A DNA stretch of 64,000 nucleotides, taken from NCBI GenBank assembly GCA_965656185.1, contig CBFHJH010000012.1, positions 1 through 64,000 of the forward strand. Reading direction: 5' to 3'. The notes under the pieces were generated by a model. The model had not been told where the DNA came from. It ran no database searches and worked only from the letters and a program-made list of their open reading frames with translations. This DNA is from Croceimicrobium sp965656185 (GTDB taxonomy: Bacteria > Bacteroidota > Bacteroidia > Flavobacteriales > Schleiferiaceae). This document shows, one piece after another, positions 7,057 through 16,168 of this stretch (position 1 is its first letter; each line of letters begins with the position of its first letter). The position numbers were made by a program, and so were the translations under genes.

Positions 7057-7740
7057 TTAGTTATCCTCAATTAATTCTTTATTACGTGAGCGTTGCACCC
7101 AAATGATGATACCCACCACGATAAGGGCCATCGGTGGTAATAGCATCAAACCATTATCACTGTAGTAACCGCCATTACTTAGGTACCAGCTCTCGGGAAT
7201 GATCTGCACCCCAAACAATTGTCCTGAACCCAATAATTCGCGGAAGAAAGCTACCGCCAAAAGGATCCAAGCGTAACCAAAGGCATTACCTACGCCGTCA
7301 AGGAAAGACTTCCAAGGACCATTGCCCAAGGCAAAGGCCTCAAAACGTCCCATGATAATACAGTTGGTAATGATCAATCCTACGAAAACCGAGAGCTCTT
7401 TACTTACGTCATACACATAAGCTTTTAGCACTTGGTCTACCAAGATCACTAAGCTGGCTACTACTACCAGCTGCACGATGATTCGGATACGGTTTGGGAT
7501 AAGGTTACGCATCAAAGAGATGATCACGTTACCGGCGCCCAATACGAACAATACCGAGATAGACATTACCAAGGCAGGGTAAAGCTTTACGGTAATTGCC
7601 AGTGCCGAACAAATTCCCAATACCTGAACGGTAATCGGGTTACTATCGTCAAGCGGATCTGAGATGAGCTTGCGATTCTTCTTCGAAAAGAGAGGCTCGC
7701 GCTCTTTCTTTACTTCTACTGCTTCTTTTACTTCAGCCAT
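7057..7740 (-). CDS. nqrD: Na+-translocating NADH:quinone reductase subunit D
   Basis: 227 residues. A charged N-terminal extension of about 25 residues precedes six membrane segments. Cys44 (L-G-I-C-S-A-L-A) and Cys127 (T-N-C-I-I-M-G-R) are the expected iron ligands partnered by NqrE Cys26 and Cys126. G-R-F-E-A-F-A is the usual NqrD signature. It lies 10 bases after nqrC and 8 bases before nqrE. Confidence 0.97.
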   Translation of the reverse strand: MAEVKEAVEVKKEREPLFSKKNRKLISDPLDDSNPITVQVLGICSALAITVKLYPALVMSISVLFVLGAGNVIISLMRNLIPNRIRIIVQLVVVASLVILVDQVLKAYVYDVSKELSVFVGLIITNCIIMGRFEAFALGNGPWKSFLDGVGNAFGYAWILLAVAFFRELLGSGQLFGVQIIPESWYLSNGGYYSDNGLMLLPPMALIVVGIIIWVQRSRNKELIEDN

Positions 7741-7750
7741 TTATCCGAAT

Positions 7751-8485
7751 TTAGTCGATGCTTGCTAATTGATTGTCTTCCGCTCCGTTTAGGGCCGCGG
7801 TCTTGTAATCCTTTAAAAAAGGAATATAACTCTGCATACAGTCCTGGATCATATCCTGAACTCCTACCGAGGTAATGGTTCCTCCGCTAATGCCGTTCAC
7901 TTCGTGCGGACCATCGGCATTTCCTTTCATAACCTGGATACCCACGAACTGACCATTGTCCAATACTTCCTTGTCAGGGAACAAACTGGTAAACATCGGC
8001 GTCTTGATCTCGGCACCTAAACCAGGCGTTTCACTCTTGTGATCGAAGGTAGCACCGTAAATAGTGCTCACGTCTTCCTCGAGGGAAATGTAACCCCAGA
8101 TAGGACCCCATAATCCTTTACCGCGTAAAGGCAGGATGTAATAGGTCTTACCGTCTTTCTCGGCAATGTACAAAGGAGCATTACGATCCATGGGTGTCTT
8201 GGTGATCTCTTTCGAAAGCTCGATATCAAAAGCCTTGATACCGCTCACACTTTCAGAATTATTGATCACCAACTCGTTTTTCACGTATTGGGCATAGGCC
8301 TCCTCGGCCGCATCGCGCTCTACGTCTACATTAATAGACGAGAGAATGTTTTGCATCTTTTCCAGACGCACATTATTGTCTTGCTTTTCCTTGAGCGAAG
8401 TCGCAGCGAAGGAAAGGATCGCAGCAACTACGATCACCATGATCGCTGCGAATGTAAAGGTGTAACTGTTCTTATTTACGTCCAT
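7751..8485 (-). CDS. nqrC: Na+-translocating NADH:quinone reductase subunit C
   Basis: 244 residues with one N-terminal membrane helix (about 10-30) and a periplasmic FMN-binding domain. Covalent FMN is expected on Thr203 in S-G-G-T, a variant of the canonical S-G-A-T attachment motif. Attachment needs ApbE flavin transferase, which is not encoded in this window. The gene starts two bases after nqrB ends, so the two are translationally close. Confidence 0.96.
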   Translation of the reverse strand: MDVNKNSYTFTFAAIMVIVVAAILSFAATSLKEKQDNNVRLEKMQNILSSINVDVERDAAEEAYAQYVKNELVINNSESVSGIKAFDIELSKEITKTPMDRNAPLYIAEKDGKTYYILPLRGKGLWGPIWGYISLEEDVSTIYGATFDHKSETPGLGAEIKTPMFTSLFPDKEVLDNGQFVGIQVMKGNADGPHEVNGISGGTITSVGVQDMIQDCMQSYIPFLKDYKTAALNGAEDNQLASID

Positions 8486-8487
8486 CT

Positions 8488-9681
8488 TTAGGCTGCTTTT
8501 ACAGTTGCCAAGCGTTTTTTACGCTTGTTGATATTGGCTTGAACTACGTAGTGGTCGATCAATGGAGCCATTACGTTCATAAATAGGATGGCCAACATAA
8601 TTCCTTCGGGATAGGCTGGGTTGAAAACGCGAATCATGATCGCGAAGAAGCCTACCAAGAAACCATAGATCCATTTACCACGGTCGGTTTGAGAAGCCGA
8701 TACCGGGTCGGTAGCCATAAATACGATACCAAAGGCAAAGCCACCCATGATCAATTGTTGCCAGAAGGGAACCGCCATAAAGGCTTGTTGCTCTGGTGAG
8801 ATCGCGTATTCGGCAAACGTGTTAAAGATCAAGCCCATTACTACCGCACCGATCACACCGCTCAACATAATTCTCCAGCTACCGATACCGGTGTAGAGCA
8901 ATACGCCAGCGCCGATCAAGATCATCAAGGTAGAGGTTTCACCGATCGAGCCTGGAATGGTTCCTAAGAACATGTCCATCACACTGTACTGGGTAGTACC
9001 ACTAGTAGCAAGGTCACCTAATACGGTGGCTCCGGAAAAACCGTCTACTACCGATTGTCCTTCGGCGGTACTGGTGTTGATCCATACCTTATCACCACTC
9101 ATATAACTAGGATAAGCGAAAAAGGCAAAGGCACGAGCGGTAAGGGCCGGGTTAAGGATATTCATCCCGGTTCCACCGAAAACCTCTTTACCGATCACTA
9201 CCGCAAAGATCACCGAGATCGCTACCATCCACAAGGGAATATCGATCGGCATGATTAAAGGAATAAGCATACCCGATACCAAGAAACCTTCTTGGATCTG
9301 GTGCTTTTTAATGATACAGAAAATGAATTCTACGCCAAGACCTACCGCGTAGGAAACCACCACCATCGGAACGATCTTGATCGCTCCCCAGAGGAATTTA
9401 TCCATAAAGGTCATGGACTCGGCCAAACCTAAAGCGGTGTAGTGCAAATTACCCGCATTCCACATACCAAATAATAAGGCCGGGATCATTGCAAAAATCA
9501 CCGTAACCATGGTACGCTTTAGATCGATCGCATCACGCACGTGTGCCCCACTGTGGGTAGTGTGACCGGGGGTAAATAAAAAGGTGGCAAAACCATCGTA
9601 TACCGGGTAGTACTTTTCCAACTTACCACCTTCTTCGAAATGAGGTTTTACGCTGTCTAAGATATTCTTAAATAACTTCAT
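8488..9681 (-). CDS. nqrB: Na+-translocating NADH:quinone reductase subunit B
   Basis: 397 residues, the large membrane subunit that forms the sodium path and carries riboflavin. About ten hydrophobic segments are visible. The covalent FMN site is Thr219 in D-G-F-S-G-A-T. The conserved G-K-E-V-F-G-G-T-G-M-N-I-L-N-P-A-L segment is at about 164-180. It follows nqrA after 10 bases. Confidence 0.97.
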   Translation of the reverse strand: MKLFKNILDSVKPHFEEGGKLEKYYPVYDGFATFLFTPGHTTHSGAHVRDAIDLKRTMVTVIFAMIPALLFGMWNAGNLHYTALGLAESMTFMDKFLWGAIKIVPMVVVSYAVGLGVEFIFCIIKKHQIQEGFLVSGMLIPLIMPIDIPLWMVAISVIFAVVIGKEVFGGTGMNILNPALTARAFAFFAYPSYMSGDKVWINTSTAEGQSVVDGFSGATVLGDLATSGTTQYSVMDMFLGTIPGSIGETSTLMILIGAGVLLYTGIGSWRIMLSGVIGAVVMGLIFNTFAEYAISPEQQAFMAVPFWQQLIMGGFAFGIVFMATDPVSASQTDRGKWIYGFLVGFFAIMIRVFNPAYPEGIMLAILFMNVMAPLIDHYVVQANINKRKKRLATVKAA

Positions 9682-9691
9682 GGTAAATCGA

Positions 9692-11044
9692 TTAATCTCC
9701 TAATTCATTCAACATTAAATCCAATCCCTCACGGAGCGTTTCTTGCACGTCGGTCTTAGAAGTACATACCACCTCACAAAGGGCCATATCCTCTTCTACT
9801 ACCTCGTAAATACCTAAGTTTTCCATCGCTTCGATATCCTTGATCATGATCGACTTCAGTAATTGTACTGGATAGATATCGAATGGGAATACACGCTCGT
9901 ATTCACCGGTAACCACAAAGGCACGTGGCTCACCGTTCATATTAGCATCTAAGTTCAATTTCTTATTGGGCATCATCCAATTGTAGAGGGCCCGAGAAAT
10001 ACTGAACTTATCTAAATTAGGTGCAACCCAACCAAAGAAAGCGTCTTCACCACCCTCTGGAATTACCGTCACTTGGGTATCGTAGTACGAAAGATAACCT
10101 TCCGAAGTGATCTGGGTACCAGTAAGCACATTACCACTAATGTAGCGGTTGCCACCAGCCTTTAAATTTCCTTCGAAAAGTGACTTTAGGTTAGCCCCTA
10201 AAATGGTCTTATAATATCTTGGCTTGTCCACCTGGGCTCCGGTAAGAGCAATGCTGCGTTGCGCATCGAACTTCCCTTCTTTGAAAAGTCTACCTAGAAT
10301 GATCACATCCTGGTAATTCACGGTCCAAATGGTTTCGCCTTTATTAATGGGCTGTACGTGATGAATTTGCACGCCAACGTTTCCGGCCGGGTGTGGTCCT
10401 TTGAAACGATTAATGCTTACCCCTTCTACTTTAAAAGCAGCACTCGGATTGGTACTTCCATCTAAACCTAGGTGCACTTTACCGTCGGTAAGCTTTTGCA
10501 GGGCCCGGATTCCCAATTTGAATTCCTCTTCCTGACCGTGCACCACAAAATCAGCGTCGGGCGCTAGTGGAGCCGAATCGAAACAAGAAACAAAGATGTC
10601 GCGGGGCACGCGATCGGGATTGGCTACGATATTATACGGACGTTGACGCACCAAAGGCCAAGCTCCTGCTTCCAAGATCTTAGCTTTCACCTCCTCACGT
10701 GAGAGTTGGCTAGGATCACCCGAACCGAAGTCCTTGTAGCGGATTTCGCTATCGGCCAAAATGCGCACTTCAAGAATGCGACGCTTTTCACCGCGTAACA
10801 CTTCCACTACTTCGCCGCTAACCGGAGAAGCAAAATGGATGTCACTGCGATCCTTGTCAAACATTACCGTATCACCGGCTTGTACTTCATCCCCCTCCTT
10901 AACTTTTAGTTTGAGGCGGAGACCCGGAAAATCATCGGGTTTCAAGGCGTAGGTCTTAGGCGCTTCGGCAGTAGCAAAGATCTTCTCTGCTTCTCCTTGG
11001 AGCTTAATGTCTACCCCCTTTTTAATTTTGATTACTTCAGACAT
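9692..11044 (-). CDS. nqrA: Na+-translocating NADH:quinone reductase subunit A
   Basis: 450 residues, soluble, the cytoplasmic subunit that contributes to ubiquinone/menaquinone interaction. The opening I-K-I-K-K-G-V-D-I-K-L-Q-G is family-typical and there are no membrane segments. It is the first gene of the minus-strand nqr operon. A likely promoter lies at 11082-11113 and a dyad at 11122-11142. Confidence 0.97.
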   Translation of the reverse strand: MSEVIKIKKGVDIKLQGEAEKIFATAEAPKTYALKPDDFPGLRLKLKVKEGDEVQAGDTVMFDKDRSDIHFASPVSGEVVEVLRGEKRRILEVRILADSEIRYKDFGSGDPSQLSREEVKAKILEAGAWPLVRQRPYNIVANPDRVPRDIFVSCFDSAPLAPDADFVVHGQEEEFKLGIRALQKLTDGKVHLGLDGSTNPSAAFKVEGVSINRFKGPHPAGNVGVQIHHVQPINKGETIWTVNYQDVIILGRLFKEGKFDAQRSIALTGAQVDKPRYYKTILGANLKSLFEGNLKAGGNRYISGNVLTGTQITSEGYLSYYDTQVTVIPEGGEDAFFGWVAPNLDKFSISRALYNWMMPNKKLNLDANMNGEPRAFVVTGEYERVFPFDIYPVQLLKSIMIKDIEAMENLGIYEVVEEDMALCEVVCTSKTDVQETLREGLDLMLNELGD

Positions 11045-11081
11045 CGAATGGAATCAAAAAATTGTCATTATTATTGGTCTG

Positions 11082-11113
11082 CAAAATTAAGACGAAGCAT
11101 GAGCCCGCCTAAA
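11082..11113 (-). promoter_or_regulatory. Probable promoter of the nqr operon
   Basis: On the minus strand TAATTTTG (complement 11082-11089) matches the TAnnTTTG -7 consensus. Exactly 20 bp upstream is TTTA (11110-11113), which matches TTTG at three of four positions. The -7 box is about 38 bases from the nqrA start codon. Confidence 0.5.
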
Positions 11114-11121
11114 AAGCAAGT

Positions 11122-11142
11122 AATTTAGAACATATCTAAATT
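11122..11142. promoter_or_regulatory. 21-bp operator-like dyad AATTTAGA-N5-TCTAAATT
   Basis: AATTTAGA at 11122-11129 is the exact reverse complement of TCTAAATT at 11135-11142. The dyad is 9 bp upstream of the proposed nqr -33 element and about 58 bases before the divergent Plug gene. Eight-base perfect arms with a five-base spacer suit a dimeric winged-helix repressor or activator; iron-responsive (DtxR- or Fur-like) sites often look like this. The regulator is not identified. Confidence 0.45.
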
Positions 11143-11199
11143 GGCTGCAAATTTACGGCTTCTTTACAATAAAATACCGCCATTCTCATTTTTTCAAGC

Positions 11200-12507
11200 A
11201 TGAATAAACTTGCTGTAAAGCCTATAACTATCCTCGTACTTTTAATGTTCGGTCTCGGCAGCTTAAAGAGCTTAGCGCAGAATTACTATAACGGCGGTCC
11301 ACTGGTATACGACGATCATATCTATCAAGCTGGGATACGCTCGGTGCGATTGGTGCCGCAAGGCAATGATCTGGCTATGCCGGTAATTGCCCTCAACTCG
11401 GGCGAGCAATTGATCTTAAGTTTCGATGACCTCTACGAGGAGTTTACCAATATGTCCTATTCGATCATCCATTGTAATGCCGACTGGACCCCTTCCGACC
11501 TATTGCGCAACGATTACCTCACCAACTTCGGCAACGACTACATTCAAAACTTCGAGTACTCGATCAATGCCTTCATTCCTTACACCCATTACAACCTCGC
11601 TATTCCCAATAAAGAAGTGAACATCACCAAATCGGGTAATTATGTCCTTTTGGTCTACCGCGGTAATGATAAAGAGGACCTGATCTTAAGTAGACGTTTT
11701 ATGGTCTACGAAGAGATCGTGCAGATCGGTGGTCGCGTAAAACGGCCTACTCGAGTAGAAAAGATGAACAGTCATCAAGAGCTGGATTTTACCATTAGCC
11801 ATGGTTCTTACCCCATTCCCAATCCTTTTACCGACCTCAAGGTGGTCATGATGCAAAATCAGCGTTGGGACTTGGCCATCAAAGACCTTAAGCCTCAGTT
11901 CTTGCAAAACGGACAACTCATTTACCAATACGACGATGAGAACACCTTCGAGGGGATTAGCGAGTGGCGTTTTTTCGACATCAAGAATCTCCTTGCCCTC
12001 AGTCTCAATGTGCGGAGTATTAAGCAAGACACCTTTTTTAAAGTCTTCCTGCGCGAAGATCGTTCGCGAGCGGTAGAGCGTTATTCGGTCTTGTTCGATA
12101 TCAACGGGCAAAACCGCGTTCGCCGTTTAGATGTAGCCAACTCCGATTCGGAAGCAGATTATGCCGTGGTAGACTTTTACCTAGATTACCCCAATGAGAT
12201 CGATAGTGATGTATACCTCTTTGGTGAGTTTAGTGACTGGAAACTTTTGGACGAATACCGTATGAACTACGACCATAAGCGGCAGGCCTACCGTGGTAAG
12301 GCCCTCTTAAAACAAGGTTATTATAATTACGCTTACGCGATCGACTCTCCTGCTAAAGGCTATGCCGACCTCAGTTTCTTTGAAGGCACCCATTGGCAAA
12401 CCGAGAACGATTATCAAATATTGGTTTACCACCGTGAGATCGGGAGCCGCTACGATCGCTTGGTCGGTTTTGCTACCTTTAACTCCGACGATCTATTCAA
12501 CGAATAA
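11200..12507 (+). CDS. Type IX secretion system Plug protein (DUF5103)
   Basis: 435 residues with a signal peptide (cleavage near S-L-A-Q, residue 27). The family (DUF5103) includes the Plug subunit that closes the SprA translocon of the type IX secretion system in Flavobacterium johnsoniae. Recognisable segments are V-x-L-x-P-x-G-N-x-L-x-x-P-V-I-A-L near residues 48-65, the S-Y-S-I-I-H-C-N-A-D-W motif near 88-98, and a C-terminal carbohydrate-binding-like beta domain. It points to a T9SS in this organism. It is divergent from nqrA and begins a plus-strand run with the DUF3667 gene. Confidence 0.85.
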   Translation: MNKLAVKPITILVLLMFGLGSLKSLAQNYYNGGPLVYDDHIYQAGIRSVRLVPQGNDLAMPVIALNSGEQLILSFDDLYEEFTNMSYSIIHCNADWTPSDLLRNDYLTNFGNDYIQNFEYSINAFIPYTHYNLAIPNKEVNITKSGNYVLLVYRGNDKEDLILSRRFMVYEEIVQIGGRVKRPTRVEKMNSHQELDFTISHGSYPIPNPFTDLKVVMMQNQRWDLAIKDLKPQFLQNGQLIYQYDDENTFEGISEWRFFDIKNLLALSLNVRSIKQDTFFKVFLREDRSRAVERYSVLFDINGQNRVRRLDVANSDSEADYAVVDFYLDYPNEIDSDVYLFGEFSDWKLLDEYRMNYDHKRQAYRGKALLKQGYYNYAYAIDSPAKGYADLSFFEGTHWQTENDYQILVYHREIGSRYDRLVGFATFNSDDLFNE

Positions 12508-12510
12508 GAA

Positions 12511-13494
12511 ATGCGGAAAGCAGTTAAAGGAGAGCATTGTTTAAACTGCGGTCATCCTACCGGTGAGGCGGTCTACTGTGCCCAATGCGGGCAATTAAAT
12601 GATACTCGTCGCCTCAGTTTTTGGGAATTGGTAAGCGAATCACTCTCCAATTTCTTGGCGCTCGACGGCAAGGTTTTCAAGACCCTTTGGCTATTGCTGA
12701 GCAAACCGGGCCAGGTTGCCGCCGATTTCAAGGCGGGCAAAAGGGTGCGCTACATGAACCCCATTCGCTTTTACTTCTTGAGCTCGCTCTTACTCATTTC
12801 CAGCATTCAACTCAACCGTAACGAAGCAGAGATCATTCGCTTTTCTGGCAGCGACGCGGCAGATCTACCGATCAAGAAAAAAGAAAGCAATAGCATTGAG
12901 CGCAGTCTCGAGTTGGCAAGGCTTAAGGAAGCCTACCAAGCCGAAAGTAATAAAGGGCCATTTAATCGACTGGATTACCTCACCGACTATCTGGAAGAAT
13001 CGCCCCAAAGCAGCAAAGCCGAAGTGTTTGGCGCTTTTGGTATGGAAGCCAATTTCTGGAACGACTTCCTCTTCGACCAAGCCGTTAAGGTAGAGGAAAG
13101 CCGTGCGGCGGGAAATTTCAACCGCTTCAACCGGGCCTTCCTTTCCAAACTCTTTTGGATCCTCTTTCTCTTTATCCCCTTCTTTGGTCTCCTATTACAA
13201 GTGATCTATTGGCGCCGCGATTATTATTATCCCGAGCATCTTTTCTTTACCCTATACCAACAATCGATCTTCTTTATCCTGGCCGGCCTCTACAATTTCC
13301 TGGTCGAAAACCAGACCGTGTTTATTGTGATGATGATGCTCTTTGCCAGCCATTTATTGTTGGCTATGAAACGTTTTTATCGTCAAAGTTGGCGCAAGAC
13401 CTTGCTTAAATTCACCTTGATCAACTTTATGGGAATCTTTGCCTTTGCCGTCTTTTTTGTACTAGCGGCCTTAGTGGTTTTCATTTTGCTCTAA
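12511..13494 (+). CDS. DUF3667 zinc-ribbon membrane protein
   Basis: 327 residues. The N-terminus is a zinc ribbon with two C-x-x-C pairs (Cys10/Cys13 and Cys23/Cys26). Next comes the family-typical segment with L-x-G-K-V-F-K-T-L-W-x-L-L-x-K-P-G and Y-M-N-P-I-R-F-Y. Several C-terminal membrane helices follow (about 210-235, 245-265, 268-290 and 300-327). The family is common in Bacteroidota and has no established function. It starts 3 bases after the Plug stop, so the two are probably co-transcribed. The link to secretion is only positional. Confidence 0.8.
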   Translation: MRKAVKGEHCLNCGHPTGEAVYCAQCGQLNDTRRLSFWELVSESLSNFLALDGKVFKTLWLLLSKPGQVAADFKAGKRVRYMNPIRFYFLSSLLLISSIQLNRNEAEIIRFSGSDAADLPIKKKESNSIERSLELARLKEAYQAESNKGPFNRLDYLTDYLEESPQSSKAEVFGAFGMEANFWNDFLFDQAVKVEESRAAGNFNRFNRAFLSKLFWILFLFIPFFGLLLQVIYWRRDYYYPEHLFFTLYQQSIFFILAGLYNFLVENQTVFIVMMMLFASHLLLAMKRFYRQSWRKTLLKFTLINFMGIFAFAVFFVLAALVVFILL

Positions 13495-13499
13495 CTTTG
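13492..13499 (+). promoter_or_regulatory. -7 box TAACTTTG placed 4 nt before the tsaC start
   Basis: TAACTTTG matches TAnnTTTG and ends four bases before the ATG at 13504. If used, transcription would begin at or next to the start codon, giving a leaderless message. The box straddles the stop of the DUF3667 gene. No good TTTG is seen 19-21 bp upstream. Confidence 0.4.
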
Positions 13500-13503
13500 C
13501 CGT

Positions 13504-14463
13504 ATGGCCCAAGTCTCTCAGGATACCACGCGCGCAGCCGAGCTCCTCAAGGCAGGAGAATTAGTGGCAATTCCCACCGAAACGGTCTACGGCTTGGCGG
13601 CCAATGCCCTGGATGAGATAGCGGTAGCCAAGATCTTCGAAGCCAAGAACCGACCGGCCTTCGATCCGCTAATCGTGCATGCTTTAGATCGTGAACAAGC
13701 CCAGCCTTTGGTGCAAAGTTTTGGTCCCTACTTCGATAAATTATATGCTCGCTTTGCACCCGGACCGATCAGCTTTGTTCTACCTAAGACCGATTTGGTA
13801 CCCGATCTGGTAACGGCCGGCCATAAAACTGTAGCCCTGCGTTTTCCGGCTCATCCTTTAAGTCGCACCTTATTGCAAGAAATCGATTTCCCACTTGCCG
13901 CTCCATCCGCAAATTTATTTGGAAAGGTAAGTCCGGTGGAAGCCGCTCACGTGGAAGAACAATTGGGCGATCGCCTGGAACTGATCCTCGATGGTGGCCC
14001 CGCTTCGGTTGGTTTAGAATCGACCATCATCGATCTTAGTCAGGAGCGTCCCATTGTATTGCGCTTAGGCGGACTAAGCCTGGAAGAGATCAACCATTGT
14101 TTAGGGGAGCAAGTGGCTTACACTAAAAGCTCGTCGAGCAACCCCAAAGCCCCTGGCATGCTAAGTGCTCACTATTCGCCGGGCATCCCGGTCCTCTTCG
14201 GTGCTTTGGCCAAAAATCTAAAAAAGGTAGATCGCAGCCGTAGCGGCAGCATTAGTTTCTGTAAGCCCATTGCCGGAATTCCGGCCGAACAACAAAGGGT
14301 TTTATCACCGTGCTGCGACCTCAAAGAAGCTGCCAGTAAACTCTTTCAAGCCTTACGCAGCTTTAAGGGCATGGATGTAGACGTAATAATCTGCGAAGAA
14401 TTTCCGGCCGAGGGCTTGGGCCGAGCGATCAATGATCGACTGAAACGGGCCTCGGTAGCTTAG
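13504..14463 (+). CDS. tsaC: L-threonylcarbamoyladenylate synthase (Sua5/YrdC type)
   Basis: 319 residues. It makes threonylcarbamoyl-AMP for the t6A modification of ANN-decoding tRNAs. Residues 1-200 are the YrdC domain: I-P-T-E-T-V-Y-G-L near 20-28, K-N-R-P near 49-52, and A-P-S-A-N near 133-137. The C-terminal third is the Sua5 domain, including the linker P-G-M-L-S-A-H-Y-S-P. The length fits the two-domain Sua5 type, not the short TsaC type. It follows the DUF3667 gene by nine bases and is convergent with lptB, overlapping it by four bases. Confidence 0.95.
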   Translation: MAQVSQDTTRAAELLKAGELVAIPTETVYGLAANALDEIAVAKIFEAKNRPAFDPLIVHALDREQAQPLVQSFGPYFDKLYARFAPGPISFVLPKTDLVPDLVTAGHKTVALRFPAHPLSRTLLQEIDFPLAAPSANLFGKVSPVEAAHVEEQLGDRLELILDGGPASVGLESTIIDLSQERPIVLRLGGLSLEEINHCLGEQVAYTKSSSSNPKAPGMLSAHYSPGIPVLFGALAKNLKKVDRSRSGSISFCKPIAGIPAEQQRVLSPCCDLKEAASKLFQALRSFKGMDVDVIICEEFPAEGLGRAINDRLKRASVA

Positions 14464-15206
14464 CGCTGAAGAGCCGCCCTCTTTTTCCGCAATTCGAAGT
14501 TTTGCCCCAGATAAACTCGACGCACTTGTTCATCAGAAGCTAGTTCCTCGGCACTGCCTGACTTCAAGATCGAACCTTCGAACATCAAATAGGTGCGGTC
14601 GGTAATAGCCAAGGTTTCCTGTACGTTGTGGTCGGTGATCAAGATGCCAATATTCTTCTTTTTAAGCGAGGCCACGATGGTTTGAATATCCTCTACGGCG
14701 ATGGGGTCTACCCCCGCGAAGGGTTCGTCCAATAAGATGAAGTTAGGGTCTACCGCCAAGGCGCGCGCGATCTCCGTCCTCCGGCGTTCACCACCGGATA
14801 ATAGGTCCCCGCGATTTTTCCGAATATGGCCAAGACTGAACTCCTCCAATAAAGATTCGAGCTTGAGCCCCTGTTCCTTCTTGCTCAGTTTGGTCATCTG
14901 CAAAACACCCATAATATTCTCCTCCACCGAAAGCTTGCGGAATACCGAAGCTTCTTGAGCCAGATAACCAATACCCTTTTGCGCTCGCTTGTACATTGGG
15001 TCGCTGGTAATGTCTTGCTGGTCGATAAACACCTTTCCCTCATTGGGTTTGATCAATCCTACCACCATGTAAAAACTAGTGGTCTTTCCGGCCCCATTAG
15101 GCCCTAACAAACCAACGATCTCTCCTCTACGCACCTCAAAGCTTACGCCTTTCACAACGGTGCGACTGCGGTATTTCTTTACTATCGATTCGGCTCTTAG
15201 GATCAT
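14460..15206 (-). CDS. lptB: LPS export ABC transporter ATP-binding protein LptB
   Basis: 248 residues. This is the cytoplasmic ATPase that powers lipopolysaccharide extraction through LptFG. Walker A is G-P-N-G-A-G-K-T-T (about 34-42), the signature is L-S-G-G-E-R-R-R, and Walker B is I-L-L-D-E-P-F-A-G-V-D-P, which is specific for LptB. It follows tatC after one base, so tatC and lptB share a transcript. Other lpt genes are not nearby. Confidence 0.95.
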   Translation of the reverse strand: MILRAESIVKKYRSRTVVKGVSFEVRRGEIVGLLGPNGAGKTTSFYMVVGLIKPNEGKVFIDQQDITSDPMYKRAQKGIGYLAQEASVFRKLSVEENIMGVLQMTKLSKKEQGLKLESLLEEFSLGHIRKNRGDLLSGGERRRTEIARALAVDPNFILLDEPFAGVDPIAVEDIQTIVASLKKKNIGILITDHNVQETLAITDRTYLMFEGSILKSGSAEELASDEQVRRVYLGQNFELRKKRAALQR

Positions 15207-15207
15207 A

Positions 15208-16041
15208 TCAAGACTTCTTACTTAAGGCATTGCTATTGGCTTCCATTTTGCGGATCACCCGGCTGGCAATGCGAATACTTACTTCGTATAAAAATACGAT
15301 CGGTAAAGATACCAAGATCTGACTCGCAATGTCGGGCGGGGTGATCACCGCCGAAAGCACTAAGATCAAAACGATCGCATGGCGACGATATTGCCGCATG
15401 AACTCTGGTGTAACCAGTCCGCTGCGCGCCAAGAAATAAACGATCACCGGTAATTCGAAGATCAATCCGGTGGCCAAGGTTACCGTACTTACGGTAGAAA
15501 TATAACTCATCAGGTCGATCAGGTTGTTCACCTCAGCACTGATGGTATAAGTTCCTAGGAACTGTAAGGATAAAGGAACGATGAGATAATAGCCAAAAGA
15601 GACCCCCGCCGCAAAGAGGATCGCCCCAAAGAACAAGATCCAGCGCGAGTAATTACGCTCGGTTTTTTTCAGCCCTGGAGCAATGAAACGCCAAGCTTCC
15701 CAAAGGATGTAAGGAAAAGCCAAAATGAAACCCGCGATCAGGGAAACCCAGAGGTGGGTAGAGAACTGACCGGCCATTTTGGTGTTTAGGATTTTAAAAG
15801 GCATTTCGGTGAGGCAGAACAATTCGGTATCACTAATTTCGCGCGAAACAGAGCAAAAAAGCTCATAGGTGAAGAAATCGGGCTGTTTGGGACCGAAGAT
15901 GATCACGTCGAAAAGGATCCCCTTGGCCATAAAAGCCAACAGCGCCATACTCACCATTGCAAAAGCAGAACGAATGAGGTGCCAGCGCAGCACTTCGAGG
16001 TGTTCTAAAAAAGACATATTATCACTGTCGTTCTTTGCCAT
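15208..16041 (-). CDS. tatC: Twin-arginine translocase subunit TatC
   Basis: About 277 residues from the ATG at 16039-16041. An in-frame TTG seven codons upstream (16062) is a less likely start. The protein has six membrane segments and the conserved N-terminal M-S-F-L-E-H-L-E-x-L-R sequence that contacts the twin-arginine signal, plus the A-F-P-Y-I-L-W-E-A-W-R-F-I-A-P-G-L motif in the first periplasmic region. It exports folded proteins together with TatA, which is not encoded here. It is upstream of lptB. Confidence 0.95.
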   Translation of the reverse strand: MAKNDSDNMSFLEHLEVLRWHLIRSAFAMVSMALLAFMAKGILFDVIIFGPKQPDFFTYELFCSVSREISDTELFCLTEMPFKILNTKMAGQFSTHLWVSLIAGFILAFPYILWEAWRFIAPGLKKTERNYSRWILFFGAILFAAGVSFGYYLIVPLSLQFLGTYTISAEVNNLIDLMSYISTVSTVTLATGLIFELPVIVYFLARSGLVTPEFMRQYRRHAIVLILVLSAVITPPDIASQILVSLPIVFLYEVSIRIASRVIRKMEANSNALSKKS

Positions 16042-16168
16042 CGCTTTGAAAATTGCATGCAAAGGTGCTAAATTTTAGCGGTGCAAAGGGCGGAAATCGG
16101 GAAGGAAAAAGATTTCGAAAGGCAGAGATATTTAGTATATTTAGAGAATTAAACATTATTTCACGGCA

